This document shows, in pieces, positions 24,301 through 32,678 of a stretch of 35,567 nucleotides of DNA. The notes beneath the pieces are model-generated. The model ran no database searches. It was given only the letters and a program-made list of their open reading frames with translations, and had not been told where the DNA came from. Positions within the stretch are counted from its first letter, which is position 1, and each line of letters opens with the position of its first letter. Source of the DNA: an uncultured Fibrobacterota bacterium (GTDB lineage Bacteria; Fibrobacterota; Fibrobacteria; UBA5070); the NCBI GenBank assembly GCA_903825275.1, contig CAIKAA010000485.1:1-35567 (forward strand), given 5' to 3'. Made by a program: the position numbers and the translations under genes.

Positions 24301-24965
24301 GCCTCCAAAATTTTACCCATCCGGCGACTGACCTGGGTCGCGACGAACATGGCCAAGGCGAATCCGATCCCGATTGCGAGAAGGCCGGCAAAAATCCTCT
24401 CATGAAGGACTCGATCGAGCGCCGATCGTTCGCTCTTGCGATCGAATCCCAAGCGCGCCCATCCCACAAACTGACCACTGAGATAGAGAGGTTGGAGATT
24501 GTCGTAGGCGTCTTCGTCTTCCTGAAACACCGAATGGATCGAAACCGGCAAATCCCCCAGATATTTTCCGATTCGAGGAGGGTCGGTATGCGCCAAAATC
24601 TGTCCATCGGGATCGGCAAGCAGGGCGTAGCGCAGTTTGTGGGTCTGGAGTTGGGCTTCGATCAACGGCTTCAAACTTTGAAGATCTCGGCTGGCGACTC
24701 CATATGCCGCCGCCGCCGCAAGGTTGTTGGTCTGTGAAACGACATCCAACCGATCGTTCGCCAAAAGAGCCGTTCGATCACGGAGGGTTGAATAAAGAAA
24801 GAGCCCTCCGGTCAAGACCATATGAACAAGGACAAGCCACATCAAAACATGAATTCGAAGGGTGTAATTCGTGGGGAGCAAACCTCTCCACATACGAGGC
24901 CGAACGCCTTCCGTTTTTAGCGCATCCTCGGGGAGCGACCCTTCAATCCCGGATTTTTTTGACAT
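21330..24965 (-). CDS. Hybrid sensor histidine kinase (HAMP, three PAS, HisKA, ATPase, two receivers)
   Basis: About 1211 aa from ATG 24965 (a TTG at 24974 is also in frame). TM1 at about 30-50, an extracytoplasmic sensor region of about 140 aa, TM2 at about 190-215 and HAMP plus coiled coil. Three PAS domains follow ([30 protein letters not shown]). HisKA has [13 protein letters not shown]. The ATPase domain has [16 protein letters not shown] and G-G-T-G-L-G-L-S. Receiver 1 has V-V-D-D-Q and phospho-acceptor D in L-V-D-W-M-M-P-G. Receiver 2 has L-V-E-D-N-K-I-N and D in [11 protein letters not shown]. No HPt domain is fused, so an HPt partner is expected elsewhere. The start overlaps the end of the PhnD-like gene by 23 nt, implying coupled translation and a shared signalling task. 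Confidence 0.92.
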   Translation of the reverse strand: MSKKSGIEGSLPEDALKTEGVRPRMWRGLLPTNYTLRIHVLMWLVLVHMVLTGGLFLYSTLRDRTALLANDRLDVVSQTNNLAAAAAYGVASRDLQSLKPLIEAQLQTHKLRYALLADPDGQILAHTDPPRIGKYLGDLPVSIHSVFQEDEDAYDNLQPLYLSGQFVGWARLGFDRKSERSALDRVLHERIFAGLLAIGIGFALAMFVATQVSRRMGKILEAIQKRNAGDTRCRVSLSGNDEPAQLGRAFDQLLEKLSVQEMEILERQKELEDLNRHLEERVIAQIGQLDQKERMYRVLFTMAPDGYLILEAEGGRILDCNQSAETLLQGSREQILGLTPDQLSPPFQPDGLASHLAALDRIRIASEKGFHRFEWIYRKFDGTDFCVDVALFVVELSGQRSLFVSWRDISERKRLEQELGDASELNEQIIATSTIGIFACRSDGTCILANEAVAKISGTTVEQMYQLNFHQLESWKTNGLYQAVQNVLETGIQRNLDAEIVSTFGLRRWLSFSITRIHHGSDPHFLMMVVDNSERKKTEESAHRLAAIVENSGDAILRKSLDGTVESWNRAAEQILGFEDQEMIGQHFNRFVPEKARAFESEMFQRAVDGEVIQFVGLKLHREGRCVECATTLSPIYSQDQKILGVAAILRDVTIQKSLERELEEARQNAERANQAKSMFLANMSHEIRTPLHGIIGLGRMLESTPLSTLQADYLSKLNLSSKALLHILNDILDFSKIEAGHLELEHIAFSVEELLSTTSDLFSTRAREKGIELLYRVDPDVPIHCLGDPLRLGQILNNLVGNALKFAVQGEVLVRVSSKELNEEQVRLTISVSDSGIGLSPEACANLFKPFVQADGATTRRFGGTGLGLSICKSLSEKMGGSISVKSLEGSGSTFTFTVVVGLDRQKSMRNGLQSFSLLRVLVVDDQQTSREILKHMLESWGCLVTTEESGEAALVSIQRHARFGKPFRFALVDWMMPGISGIDLVARLDEKIQSGLLDEIPKVVMVTDFGKDRLLEQLGNLRIHGILTNPVEPSALFDLLSSGGVERRHADFPIEIRDRRDSRAVFSGAFSRTKVLLVEDNKINQMVAEEFFRRRGMFVDIAQNGMEALEKIRENKFDIVFMDVQMPVMDGYQATRAIRNLESEIQDIPIIAMSASAMVQDQKMCLAAGMNAHIAKPFDPDQVQKVLEFWLGGAMPQNGIGEVGVPRAG

Positions 24966-25869
24966 GCTTTTCAAATTCTGTCACATAGTTTCGGACGCGC
25001 TCATACGTCGTGTCCGTCGCGGCATAGAAACCTTGGATTTGGCTCCCTTCGAAGAAAGAGTTCGTGGCCGAGTCGCTTTGCATACTCCTCAGCGCCAATT
25101 GGACCTTTTCGGCAACTTCTTTGGGCACCTCCTTGCGGACCATGAAGGAATTGTTCACGAAGGTCGGGGTTTCCCATTGCACATGAATTTGAGAGGCTTC
25201 CAAAGGGTGTTCCTTTTGAAAGACCCGCCAAGCTTGCGGCCAAGTGCAGCCGGCGTCCGAAAATCCTTTCACCACGCTTTGGATCGAGGATTCCTGCGAT
25301 CCCACATAATGGTTGTCCAAATCTTTGAGGAGATTCAGACCACTGTCGTGAAACAGCTTTTGCGGGAGGATGCAGGCGGCCAACGCCGTTCGCGAGGGAT
25401 AACTGACCACGCGTCCTTTCAGATCGAGGGGGTGGCGAATTTTGGACGTGTTGCGAACCAGGATGACCCCCTTGAAATCGGAGGCCGCTCCTGCCATGCA
25501 CAGCACGTGGTACCCGAAGGAATCAATGGCCCACAGGGTTTGCAACGGATTGGGCAAAATGAATTCCGGGCCCTTGGCGCGCAGCTTGGCCTCGAAAGCC
25601 GAGTAGTCCAAAGAAGATTCCACTTCAAAGCGAATCCCCGGCACCTGGCTTTCCAAGTACTTCGCCAGTGGAGCGTACACTTTGAGAAGCTCGTCGGAAT
25701 TGTGAAGGGGATGGACCGCGATGCGGTAGACGGGAACCTTTCGGGGAATCGGCTGGTCCAAGTAGACGGGTCCCTTTGTCGACGACGGCTCCTTGCAGGC
25801 CATCAAAAGACCAAGGAGTGTCCCACCAAGACTGGGCAGTGCTTTGCGACCGAGGGGATTCCTATCCAA
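24943..25869 (-). CDS. PhnD-like periplasmic binding lipoprotein, probable co-sensor
   Basis: 308 aa from a TTG start at 25869, supported by GAGGA 7 nt upstream. Signal peptide with lipobox L-L-M-A-C (Cys25). It matches the phosphate/phosphite/phosphonate-type (PhnD/PtxB) binding-protein family: Y-R-I-A-V-H-P-L-H-N, V-Y-A-P-L-A-K-Y-L-E, F-I-L-P-N-P-L-Q, L-K-G-R-V-V-S-Y-P-S-R-T-A and a C-terminal F-Y-A-A-T-D-T-T-Y-E-R-V. No ABC permease or ATPase gene is nearby. Instead its end overlaps the start of a large hybrid kinase with an extracytoplasmic domain, an arrangement known for binding proteins that present ligand to a kinase. The ligand is not known; the family also includes members binding unrelated compounds. 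Confidence 0.85.
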   Translation of the reverse strand: MDRNPLGRKALPSLGGTLLGLLMACKEPSSTKGPVYLDQPIPRKVPVYRIAVHPLHNSDELLKVYAPLAKYLESQVPGIRFEVESSLDYSAFEAKLRAKGPEFILPNPLQTLWAIDSFGYHVLCMAGAASDFKGVILVRNTSKIRHPLDLKGRVVSYPSRTALAACILPQKLFHDSGLNLLKDLDNHYVGSQESSIQSVVKGFSDAGCTWPQAWRVFQKEHPLEASQIHVQWETPTFVNNSFMVRKEVPKEVAEKVQLALRSMQSDSATNSFFEGSQIQGFYAATDTTYERVRNYVTEFEKHVKKIRD

Positions 25870-26059
25870 GGAAAGATCCTCAACGAATGGGAGGTTTGCG
25901 CGAAGGTGGCCATTACCCCGGCATCAACCAGGCACGACTCAGAGATCGGAGGATACAGCTTTCTTTGCCTAGATGCAAGTGGGATGGGATCAAGAAACCC
26001 CATTCAGAATCAAAGCCCACAATGAACATTACAGCGATGAAATGGATAGATTTCCCTCG

Positions 26060-26794
26060 ATGAAAAATCTTGCCATCCTCGCTCCGATGCAGGAAGAACT
26101 GGATGCCTTGGTGCGCCTCCTGCCGCCAGTCACTCCACGCACCCTCCATGGAATCGACCTTTTGCAAGTGGAATTCCAGGGACAGAATTTATTCCTTGCG
26201 CGCTCTGGGGTTGGCAAAGTCAACACGGCCATGAACCTCTCCTTGTTGTTGGGGAGTCTCCCGTTTGACGAGGTGGTGAACATCGGGTCGGCGGGAGGAT
26301 TGCGCGAAGGCCAAAAGATCCTGGACCTGGTCATCCCCGACGAGGTTTTGGCGATCGACGTGGATGTCACCCCGTTGGGGTTCGCCTACGGCCAAATGCT
26401 GGGAGAACCAGCCGTCTACCACACCGATGCTTCGATGCGAAAACGGTTTCACCGCGCCGCCGCCGCGTGGTCCGACATGCCCGTGGTGCACGAAGGCGCA
26501 GTGGGCACCGGCGATTCGTTCGTCTATCGGCCCGACCAAGTCCAACAGATCCGGGAGCGTTTTGGGGAACACCGGGTGGCTTGCGTAGAAATGGAAGGTG
26601 CGGCGCTGGCCCAAGTTTGCCGGCGTTTCCAGGTTCCTTTCTTGATTGTGCGCAGCCTCTCGGACGTCCCCGCATCGGGCGAGGGAAACCACCTGGATTT
26701 CCCCGTCTTTTTGGAGCGTGCTGCGGCGAATGCGGCTCGGTTGGTGGTGGAAATGCTCCAATGCCCTAGCGGGGAGTCCTCCCTGTCGGACTGA
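26060..26794 (+). CDS. MTA/SAH nucleosidase family protein
   Basis: 244 aa from ATG 26060, which aligns with the family start (L-A-I-L-A-P-M-Q-E-E-L; compare M-K-I-G-I-I-G-A-M-E-E-E in E. coli MtnN). ATG 26042 is also in frame and neither has a Shine-Dalgarno. Conserved features: the catalytic-base glutamate in P-M-Q-E-E-L, the purine/ribose loop S-G-V-G-K-V-N-T-A, G-S-A-G-G-L-R-E-G, V-E-M-E-G-A-A-L-A-Q-V, and catalytic Asp in V-R-S-L-S-D-V-P-A-S-G. These enzymes hydrolyse the N-glycosidic bond of methylthioadenosine or S-adenosylhomocysteine. The related futalosine hydrolase (MqnB, menaquinone synthesis) is hard to exclude by eye. It stands alone, divergent from the PhnD-like gene. Confidence 0.88.
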   Translation: MKNLAILAPMQEELDALVRLLPPVTPRTLHGIDLLQVEFQGQNLFLARSGVGKVNTAMNLSLLLGSLPFDEVVNIGSAGGLREGQKILDLVIPDEVLAIDVDVTPLGFAYGQMLGEPAVYHTDASMRKRFHRAAAAWSDMPVVHEGAVGTGDSFVYRPDQVQQIRERFGEHRVACVEMEGAALAQVCRRFQVPFLIVRSLSDVPASGEGNHLDFPVFLERAAANAARLVVEMLQCPSGESSLSD

Positions 26795-26831
26795 CGGGTT
26801 GCGGCGGAGAGTTGGAGGCCTTCGGGGATCG

Positions 26832-26858
26832 GTGGGGGTGGTGAAAAAACAACCCCAC
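26832..26858 (+). terminator. Weak hairpin after the nucleosidase gene
   Basis: GTGGGG (26832-26837) pairs with CCCCAC (26853-26858) around an A-rich loop, about 40 bp after the stop codon. No T-run follows, so terminator function is uncertain. Confidence 0.25.
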
Positions 26859-26987
26859 AGAAAAAATTATTTGGACAAAATTGGGGAAACCGAGAACCTT
26901 TCTCAGAGATCTCTCGACCAAAGGGATGCTCTGGATTTCGGTCTTTCAGAGTCGGCGACTCCACCAGCTATCCAAAGAAGAATCCCA

Positions 26988-28382
26988 ATGAGAAGAGCTT
27001 GGACCTTGAGCAGTTTTCTGGTCGTCCTGGCGACCTCCGCCAATGCGATCACCACCTGGGTCCATCCTGGTGCCCTTGAATCGAGCGGGGAGCTCGCGTT
27101 CACAAAAGAAAAGATCAAGACGGGAGCCCAACCTTGGAGCAGCATGTACACCAGCATGAGGGGCAAGTTCGCGATCCCGGGTGATGGAGCCATTCCTGCC
27201 CTGAACAACTCGGACCCCAATTCCAAGACCAATGAAGATGCCCAAAAGGTGCAGGCCCAGCGAGCCTACGGAAATGCCTTGGCCTACAAGTACAGTGGAA
27301 CTTCGAAATATGCCGATCAGGCGGTGGCCATTCTCTTGGCATGGGCGGATGTCCAACCTTACGTGGCCTACAATGGCCAGCTCTACCAATCCATGCTGGA
27401 TTGCGCCTGGATTGGAACCCTTTTGGGGCCTGCCGCCGAATTGGTCCGAGACTACATGCAGCCTGACGAACTGGCCAAGGTGAAGACCATGTTCAAAACG
27501 GTGTTTGTTCCGTCCTTGAGCAAAATGGATCCTTCCAACGGCAATCGCGACCTGACCCAGATCGATGCCTTGTTCAGCATCGCGGTCTTTTTGGAAGACG
27601 CCACCTTGTTTGAAATGGCGAAAACGCGATTGGCCTACCGGATCAAGGGATACATCTACTTGAAGGCGGACGGCTCGAAACCAACCTCGATCCCTGGCGC
27701 TGGTTGGGACAACACCAACATGAACACGATTCTGGAGGGCACCATGCAGGAAACCTGCCGTGATGCCGATCACCATGCGCAATTCGCCTTGGCGGCGGTT
27801 TTGGCGGCGGTCCAAGTCGCCTGGAACCAGAATGAAGACCTGTACACCGTTCACAAAGATCGGCTTGTCGCGGCCATGGAGCTTCAGGCCAAGCAGATCA
27901 CCACCGGGTCAATGCAGGGGGTGTGCACCAATGGCGATGCCACGACGACGGAATTGTTCAATACCTTCGAGATCGGGTACAGCCATTACCACAACATCGT
28001 GGGGCTGCCCATGACGAACACCGAAGCGGTTTTGACCAAAATCAAGACCGGAGCCAGTGATTGGAACATTTTCTACGAGACATTGACCCACCATGGCACC
28101 CACACCGAAGGCGTCGCCGTTCGTCCTTTGGGTGGGGGATCCGCGCCGTTGCAGGTCACCTTGTTGGGAAACAACACTTGCGAAATCCAAGCCCATCAAA
28201 CCGGAAGGGCCCAATTCTCGGTGCTCTCGATCGATGGCAAGCGCCTGAGCCAATCCGTTGTGTCGCTGGTCGCAGGAGAGAAGCGGACCCTGGCATTGGG
28301 TCTCGACCAAGCTCCCAAGGGAATTTACCTGGTCCAGGTTCGGTCGTCGGAAGGAAATACCGTTCTCAAGCTTTCCAAGTGA
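26988..28382 (+). CDS. Secreted alginate-lyase-like polysaccharide lyase with C-terminal sorting domain
   Basis: 464 aa from ATG 26988 (upstream in-frame sequence lies in the intergenic gap). Signal peptide M-R-R-A-W-T-L-S-S-F-L-V-V-L-A-T-S-A-N-A. The catalytic part (about 22-380) looks like the helical alginate_lyase toroid: A-Y-G-N-A-L-A-Y-K-Y-S-G-T-S-K-Y-A-D-Q-A-V, I-L-L-A-W-A-D-V, N-R-D-L-T-Q-I-D-A-L, E-T-C-R-D-A-D-H-H-A-Q-F-A-L-A and Y-S-H-Y-H-N. This fold covers lyases of alginate and other uronates (PL5/PL38-like), so substrate is open. Residues about 395-464 resemble a Por/type-IX sorting domain: F-S-V-L-S-I-D-G-K-R-L, then L-A-L-G-L-D-Q-A-P-K-G-I-Y-L-V-Q-V-R-S, ending V-L-K-L-S-K. 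Secretion through a type IX system is inferred. Confidence 0.85.
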   Translation: MRRAWTLSSFLVVLATSANAITTWVHPGALESSGELAFTKEKIKTGAQPWSSMYTSMRGKFAIPGDGAIPALNNSDPNSKTNEDAQKVQAQRAYGNALAYKYSGTSKYADQAVAILLAWADVQPYVAYNGQLYQSMLDCAWIGTLLGPAAELVRDYMQPDELAKVKTMFKTVFVPSLSKMDPSNGNRDLTQIDALFSIAVFLEDATLFEMAKTRLAYRIKGYIYLKADGSKPTSIPGAGWDNTNMNTILEGTMQETCRDADHHAQFALAAVLAAVQVAWNQNEDLYTVHKDRLVAAMELQAKQITTGSMQGVCTNGDATTTELFNTFEIGYSHYHNIVGLPMTNTEAVLTKIKTGASDWNIFYETLTHHGTHTEGVAVRPLGGGSAPLQVTLLGNNTCEIQAHQTGRAQFSVLSIDGKRLSQSVVSLVAGEKRTLALGLDQAPKGIYLVQVRSSEGNTVLKLSK

Positions 28383-28407
28383 TCGTCTGATTCCTCTTCT
28401 CGATCCA

Positions 28408-28451
28408 ACCATCCTCCGTTCCCCCTGCAAAGGGGTCGAGCGGAGGATGGT
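28408..28451. terminator. Bidirectional hairpin between convergent genes
   Basis: ACCATCCTCCG (28408-28418) pairs perfectly over 11 bp with CGGAGGATGGT (28441-28451), and an inner CCCC/GGGG extends it. It lies between the convergent lyase and DinB-like genes. No T-run on either side. Confidence 0.55.
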
Positions 28452-28471
28452 CGCGAAGACGCAAAATTCCC

Positions 28472-28963
28472 TTAGTTGACCGGGTCTGTTCCACGCCAGA
28501 GGTTGGGGGTGCCCAACTTGATCCCGTTTTGCTTGGCGTAAAGGAACAACTGCATCTTGTAGGCGGGAAGCCACTTGGCGGGTGCGTTCAAGATCGCATA
28601 TCCCAAGATCTGGGTTTCGCCCCAAGGCAGCTTCACTTCCTGGGTGGCCAGAGATTCTTCGGGAAGCTGGGCGAAGTAGTCCCGAATTTCTTGGGCCTGG
28701 GCTTCCATCCGTTCGGGGAACTGGGCGGGAGTCATTTCTTTTGCCAGAGCCAGATACTGATCCCGCCACCCCTTGTCGGGCTCCTGGAATCCCTTCAACG
28801 CCGAGATGACGCAAACCGACAAGTACCGCAACAGCTCTTCCACACTGCGCTGGCTTTCAGAAGGTCTCCAGCCATACAGGGATTCGGGAATCTTGTGGAA
28901 CAAATGCACACAGGTTTGGCAATCTTTGGCCATGGTCTCGGCAAGCCATTGTTTTTGGAACAA
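28472..28963 (-). CDS. DinB-like four-helix-bundle protein
   Basis: 163 aa starting at TTG 28963; a strong GGAGGA 5 nt upstream decides this start over the internal ATG at codon 11. The sequence shows the DinB/YfiT pattern: a first helix with D-C-Q-T-C-V-H-L-F-H-K-I-P, then W-R-P-S-E-S-Q-R-S-V-E-E-L-L-R-Y-L-S. The C-terminal L-P-W-G-E-T-Q-I-L-G-Y-A-I-L-N-A-P and K-M-Q-L-F-L-Y-A-K blocks recur in one DinB-like branch. Many members bind a metal through three histidines and some are thiol transferases; here the expected His pattern is not complete, so activity is uncertain. Single gene convergent with the lyase gene. Confidence 0.75.
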   Translation of the reverse strand: MFQKQWLAETMAKDCQTCVHLFHKIPESLYGWRPSESQRSVEELLRYLSVCVISALKGFQEPDKGWRDQYLALAKEMTPAQFPERMEAQAQEIRDYFAQLPEESLATQEVKLPWGETQILGYAILNAPAKWLPAYKMQLFLYAKQNGIKLGTPNLWRGTDPVN

Positions 28964-29083
28964 CTGATTCCTCCAGGAATGATGCGGCTCTCAAACAGCG
29001 AGATCCACCAAGCGACCTATCTACAAAGTTGACTGGGTACCAAAGGCGCCATCCCGGCTTGTGTTTGCCTCCGCAGGGATCAA

Positions 29084-29102
29084 CCTGCCCGTGCCGGGCA
29101 GG
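29084..29102. repeat. Perfect GC-rich hairpin in intergenic DNA
   Basis: CCTGCCCG - TGC - CGGGCAGG: an 8-bp stem with a 3-nt loop in the 215-bp gap between divergent genes, at the border between GC-rich and AT-rich DNA. Such short GC-rich hairpins are often dispersed repeats; only one copy is in this window. Confidence 0.5.
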
Positions 29103-29178
29103 CACTTGGCCCATCGACTGCCTAAGTCCCAATCCCTTAGGAATCCCTAATTGATGGAAGGATTGCTATGTTTTTTAA

Positions 29179-29607
29179 ATGGAATACGTCTTGTATCGTC
29201 ACATTCATGTTGACCCTCAAAAAAAATACAAATTGCTTTTTGAGCATCTACCTCTCACAACCTACGTTTATCTCGACGAAAATTTCAATCTTTACAAATC
29301 TCAAATCGATTACAACGAAGCGTTTGCAATAGAGGTTTCCGAGAGTCGGATGATCAAGAGTGAAGTGGCCTATTATGACAAATCAGAAGATAAAAAGATT
29401 CAGGAGATTTTGCCAAAAACGATGTATCGCGCCGTGGAAGACCAAGCCTTGGCAGAGCTTTACACCCTCTTTTTTCAATTGACTCATGGCCAATTCAATA
29501 ATTTGATTTGTCATATCCAACATGTTGTGAAATCACAAATCTGGGAGCCTTATCGATTAAACGAAAGGGAAACCAACGAAGTTATCCATTTACGCTCAAG
29601 CCGATGA
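29179..29607 (+). CDS. Orphan AT-rich gene, function unknown
   Basis: 142 aa, intracellular (no signal peptide or TM), with many I, Y, K, N and Q and codon use unlike the GC-rich genes around it. A stop codon directly precedes ATG 29179, so this is the earliest ATG. The nearest good Shine-Dalgarno, GGAAGGA (29157-29163), is 15 nt away, and it fits better with an out-of-frame ATG at 29168 that opens a 54-codon overlapping frame. The protein begins M-E-Y-V-L-Y-R-H-I-H and has no recognised motif. Base composition and lack of recognised family suggest acquisition by transfer together with the adjacent receptor gene. Whether the long frame, the overlapping short frame or both are translated cannot be decided from sequence. 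Confidence 0.55.
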   Translation: MEYVLYRHIHVDPQKKYKLLFEHLPLTTYVYLDENFNLYKSQIDYNEAFAIEVSESRMIKSEVAYYDKSEDKKIQEILPKTMYRAVEDQALAELYTLFFQLTHGQFNNLICHIQHVVKSQIWEPYRLNERETNEVIHLRSSR

Positions 29608-29731
29608 CGCGAGTCTCTAGACCAATTACACCTTTCCTTTATCGCAAGTTTTCCCCGAGTGATCCGCGGCGACTTGAAGCTCCCCCGTCTCCCGTTGTTC
29701 GAGCAATAAAACGACATTAACCTATGAAATT

Positions 29732-31414
29732 TTATATTTTGAAATTCCCAACCACGGATTGCAGCTCATTGGACAGCTTGGCGAGTTCTTCGGCGCTCGA
29801 CTTGATTTGCGAAATCCCGAGATTGGTTTCAAGAACGGCTTGGCTAGCATTTTGAATGGAGCCGGCGATTTGAGCAATTCCTTTGGCTGATTCGGCGACA
29901 TTTTTTGCGACATTTTTTGCGCCACCACTAATGATGCTGATATTCTTGGTGATTTCGTTGATGGTTCTATCTTGTTCTCCAACCGTCCCCATCACCGTAT
30001 GCGAATGCCGGTTGACTTCCTCAATGACGGCCACGATCCTTTCAATGGCACCAATCGCAGAATTTGCATTGTTGGTGATTTCGTTGATTTTGATTCCCAT
30101 CTCATCGGTAACGTCGGATGTTTGTTTGGCGAGGTCCTTGACTTCGCCAGCAACCACGGCAAACCCTTTGCCGGCTTCGCCAGCCCTCGCGGCTTCGATC
30201 GCCGCATTCAGGGCGAGCAACTTGGTTTGCTCGGCAACTTCACGTATCATCTCAACCATGGTGGCGATGGAACTGGTGGTTAACCCAAGTTGATCCATGA
30301 TGGCCTTCCCAGACTGAGTTTGCTTGTTGGCCTCCATGGCGGCGTTCAATTCCACCTCACTGCTTTTGGCAACTTCCTTTACGGAGGCGCTCATCTCTTC
30401 AATGGCCGAGGCAACCATATTTACGGAGCTCGACATTTGATCGGCAGCGGCTGAAACCGAACGAATCGTTGTACTGGCTTGTTCGGCGGCCGAGGCGACA
30501 GAGCTGGTCTGCTCCTTCAATTCATTGGAATTGCCCGCGATCTGGGTGGAAACTGCCGATAGTTCCGTGGCCGCAGAAGCCACAGATTGGGCGTTTTGGT
30601 GGATCACTTGCAGCAGATTGCGGGAATGATTGACCATGATTTGCATCCCCTGTGCCAAATGGCCAATTTCATCTTGCTTCTCTAGGTATTCCGCAGGAAT
30701 ATCCTTGGAAAAATCACCCTGGGAAAGCTGTGCGGTGTAATTACGAATCATGTTGATTGGATTTGCTATGCTTTTTGTGACGACAAGTGACAGAAATATG
30801 GCGATTAAAATTGAAATGGCGCCACCAATGGACAAGGCAATCCTGCCATTGACGATTGCTTTTTCTGCAGAATTTTGGGTCTGGGATATGCGATCTTCCC
30901 GCCAAGCGATGATTTGATTGAGGCAAGGAGTGACCTTAGAGATTTTAAAGGGAATGGCGGTATTTGATAGCAGTTCCAGTGCTTTCGTGTCGACGCCATC
31001 ATGAGCGAGCGCCAAGTCGAGGATTCGATTGTTGATTTCACGACCAGCGACTAAAGCTTCTTCAAAATTTTCGAGCAATTCTTTGCCTGTTTTGGTCCTT
31101 GCCAAAGATTTAAGTTCACTGACAATTGCTTTGTATTCTTTGCGTGAACTTTGGATTGCAGCCATTTTTTCTTGTTTGCTGGCAACATCCCCGCCGGAAG
31201 CCATGCCATACATTTGAAGATAAATTGCATCTATTTGGGCACTGGCCTTTTGAATTTTTTCCAGCTTGCTAGCTTCGATTGTCGTGGAATCGAGGCCCTT
31301 TTTTATGCTAGACATTGTTTCTAGAGAAATGAGAATAAGCGCGATCAATGCCACCCCTACAACCCCACCGCAAAGCATCAATTTCGTTACAATTTTCAAG
31401 TCATTCACTTTCAC
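29732..31414 (-). CDS. Methyl-accepting chemotaxis protein
   Basis: 560 aa from a GTG at 31414, chosen because CAAAGGA lies 5 nt upstream; the frame is open to 31456. TM1 at about 12-32, a periplasmic four-helix-bundle sensor at about 33-190, TM2 at about 191-213, HAMP to about 270, then the long signalling coiled coil. The hairpin tip is conserved: [25 protein letters not shown]. It couples ligand sensing to CheA/CheW. There is no C-terminal CheR/CheB-tethering pentapeptide; the protein ends V-V-G-N-F-K-I. No che genes are in the window. Its AT-rich composition differs from the neighbouring HAD gene. The ligand is unknown. Confidence 0.92.
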   Translation of the reverse strand: MKVNDLKIVTKLMLCGGVVGVALIALILISLETMSSIKKGLDSTTIEASKLEKIQKASAQIDAIYLQMYGMASGGDVASKQEKMAAIQSSRKEYKAIVSELKSLARTKTGKELLENFEEALVAGREINNRILDLALAHDGVDTKALELLSNTAIPFKISKVTPCLNQIIAWREDRISQTQNSAEKAIVNGRIALSIGGAISILIAIFLSLVVTKSIANPINMIRNYTAQLSQGDFSKDIPAEYLEKQDEIGHLAQGMQIMVNHSRNLLQVIHQNAQSVASAATELSAVSTQIAGNSNELKEQTSSVASAAEQASTTIRSVSAAADQMSSSVNMVASAIEEMSASVKEVAKSSEVELNAAMEANKQTQSGKAIMDQLGLTTSSIATMVEMIREVAEQTKLLALNAAIEAARAGEAGKGFAVVAGEVKDLAKQTSDVTDEMGIKINEITNNANSAIGAIERIVAVIEEVNRHSHTVMGTVGEQDRTINEITKNISIISGGAKNVAKNVAESAKGIAQIAGSIQNASQAVLETNLGISQIKSSAEELAKLSNELQSVVGNFKI

Positions 31415-31590
31415 AAAATTCCTTTGACGAAGTGATCTGTTGGGCGATGCTACCACTCCACACCGGCCAAGTCAAAGAAATCGGGAAAGGCAGCGTCTCG
31501 ACTTGTCCGTCCATGCCTCTCGCCATCCAGGACGGAAACGGCTAAATTTGCCACTCCCTCTCAACAAGCTTTCTGTTTTCAGGAGACGCG

Positions 31591-32400
31591 ATGCCCTACA
31601 AAATGGTGGTGCTGGATCTGGACGACACCCTCTTGCGCGAAGATCTGACCATTTCCGACCGGACTCGCGATTCTCTCTTGCGCGCCCAACGCGAAGGGAT
31701 CACGGTGGTGCTGGCTTCGGGGCGGCCCACCGGGGCCATTTGGCGCTATGCCCGCGAATTGGAATTGGCCCAGCACGGTGGATACATTCTCTCGTTCAAC
31801 GGCGCCGTCGTCACGGAATGCGCCACGGAACACGTCGTCTTCCAACGAGCCTTGTCGAAGGACATCATCCACGAGCTGTTCGACCACAGCGTGGAACACG
31901 GCGCCCAAATCCTGTCCTATGTCGACGGCCAGATCGTGACCGCGCAGGCCAACGAGTGGGCCGACATCGAGCAAAAATTGACCGGCATGGAAATCGTCGA
32001 ACGACCCGATTTCAAAGGCGCGATCGTCCAAGACGCCATCAAAGTCATCCTTCTCCAGGAGCCCGCCTACCTCAAGACCGTGTCCGAGAAATTGCGCCCC
32101 GTGGTGCAGGACCGCATGAACATGGTCATTTCCAAACCGTTCTTCCTGGAGTTCACCGACAAAGGGATCGACAAGAGATTCAGTCTGGCCCAGTTGTGCG
32201 AAAAATTGGAAATCCTCCCCCGTGAGGTGATCGCCATCGGCGACAGCTACAACGACGTGGGCATGATCCGATTCGCGGGCTTGGGCATCTGCATGAAAAA
32301 CGGCCCCCAAGACGTGCGAGCGGTCGCCGATCACGTGACTGAAAGCAACATGGAAGACGGAGTTGCCATCGCCTTGGAGAAATTTGTGTTTGGGGCCTGA
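31591..32400 (+). CDS. Cof/YidA-type HAD phosphatase
   Basis: 269 aa; ATG 31591 has AGGAG with a 5-nt gap. HAD motif I is V-V-L-D-L-D-D-T-L-L (nucleophile D near residue 9), motif II L-A-S-G-R-P-T-G, a type IIB cap lies between about 85 and 190, and motif III is K-G-I-D-K-R. Motif IV is I-A-I-G-D-S-Y-N-D-V-G-M, followed by G-I-C-M-K-N-G, the Cof-family ending. These enzymes dephosphorylate sugar phosphates, flavin or pyridoxal phosphates with broad specificity; the substrate here is not determined. GC-rich codon use typical of the chromosome, standing between two AT-rich genes. It starts 176 bp from the divergent chemotaxis receptor. Confidence 0.92.
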   Translation: MPYKMVVLDLDDTLLREDLTISDRTRDSLLRAQREGITVVLASGRPTGAIWRYARELELAQHGGYILSFNGAVVTECATEHVVFQRALSKDIIHELFDHSVEHGAQILSYVDGQIVTAQANEWADIEQKLTGMEIVERPDFKGAIVQDAIKVILLQEPAYLKTVSEKLRPVVQDRMNMVISKPFFLEFTDKGIDKRFSLAQLCEKLEILPREVIAIGDSYNDVGMIRFAGLGICMKNGPQDVRAVADHVTESNMEDGVAIALEKFVFGA

Positions 32401-32489
32401 GGGAGGGGGGAGCATCTAGCACATTAGGCCACGGGACTGTGGCGGCGGCCTCCGGTTGTTTCGCTTGATCTCTCTACCTCATCCAGTTT

Positions 32490-32505
32490 TGTGATTCGAA
32501 TCACA
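32490..32505. promoter_or_regulatory. CRP/FNR-family operator (perfect CRP-type palindrome)
   Basis: TGTGA-TTCGAA-TCACA is a perfect 16-bp palindrome matching the E. coli CRP consensus TGTGA-N6-TCACA. Its centre (32497.5) lies about 60 bp before the predicted transcript start, the class-I activator position (-61.5). It is the only such site seen in the window. The binding protein in this organism is not known; a cAMP-receptor-like regulator is inferred. Confidence 0.65.
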
Positions 32506-32520
32506 TCATCGGAATTTTGT

Positions 32521-32550
32521 TTGGCAAACAGAACTTGATAGAAGTAAATA
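32521..32550 (+). promoter_or_regulatory. Sigma70-like promoter for the FISUMP leader transcript
   Basis: TTGGCA (32521-32526) and TAAATA (32545-32550) with an 18-bp spacer; predicted start about 32557-32559. The -10 is weak (4/6), as expected for an activator-dependent promoter beside the CRP-type operator. Confidence 0.5.
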
Positions 32551-32678
32551 TCCAACATCTCCATCGGTGGAGGTCACTTAAGACGGAGATTGTCTGGGAC
32601 TTTGCGAGTTTATAAAAGCTTTCATTTTGTCGTTATTTTTAGGCGAGGTACACGTTTCTTTCAGAGATAGAGGTCGAT

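Noticed and set aside
24943-25869. Phosphonate ABC transporter operon
   Set aside because: Only the binding protein is present; the linked gene is a kinase and no permease or ATPase gene is nearby.
29084-29102. Intrinsic terminator at the GC-rich hairpin
   Set aside because: No T-run follows on either strand, and it lies upstream of both flanking divergent genes.
29168-29332. 54-codon frame overlapping the orphan gene as a separate gene call
   Set aside because: It has a better Shine-Dalgarno than the long frame but low complexity and no recognisable feature; kept as a note, not a feature.
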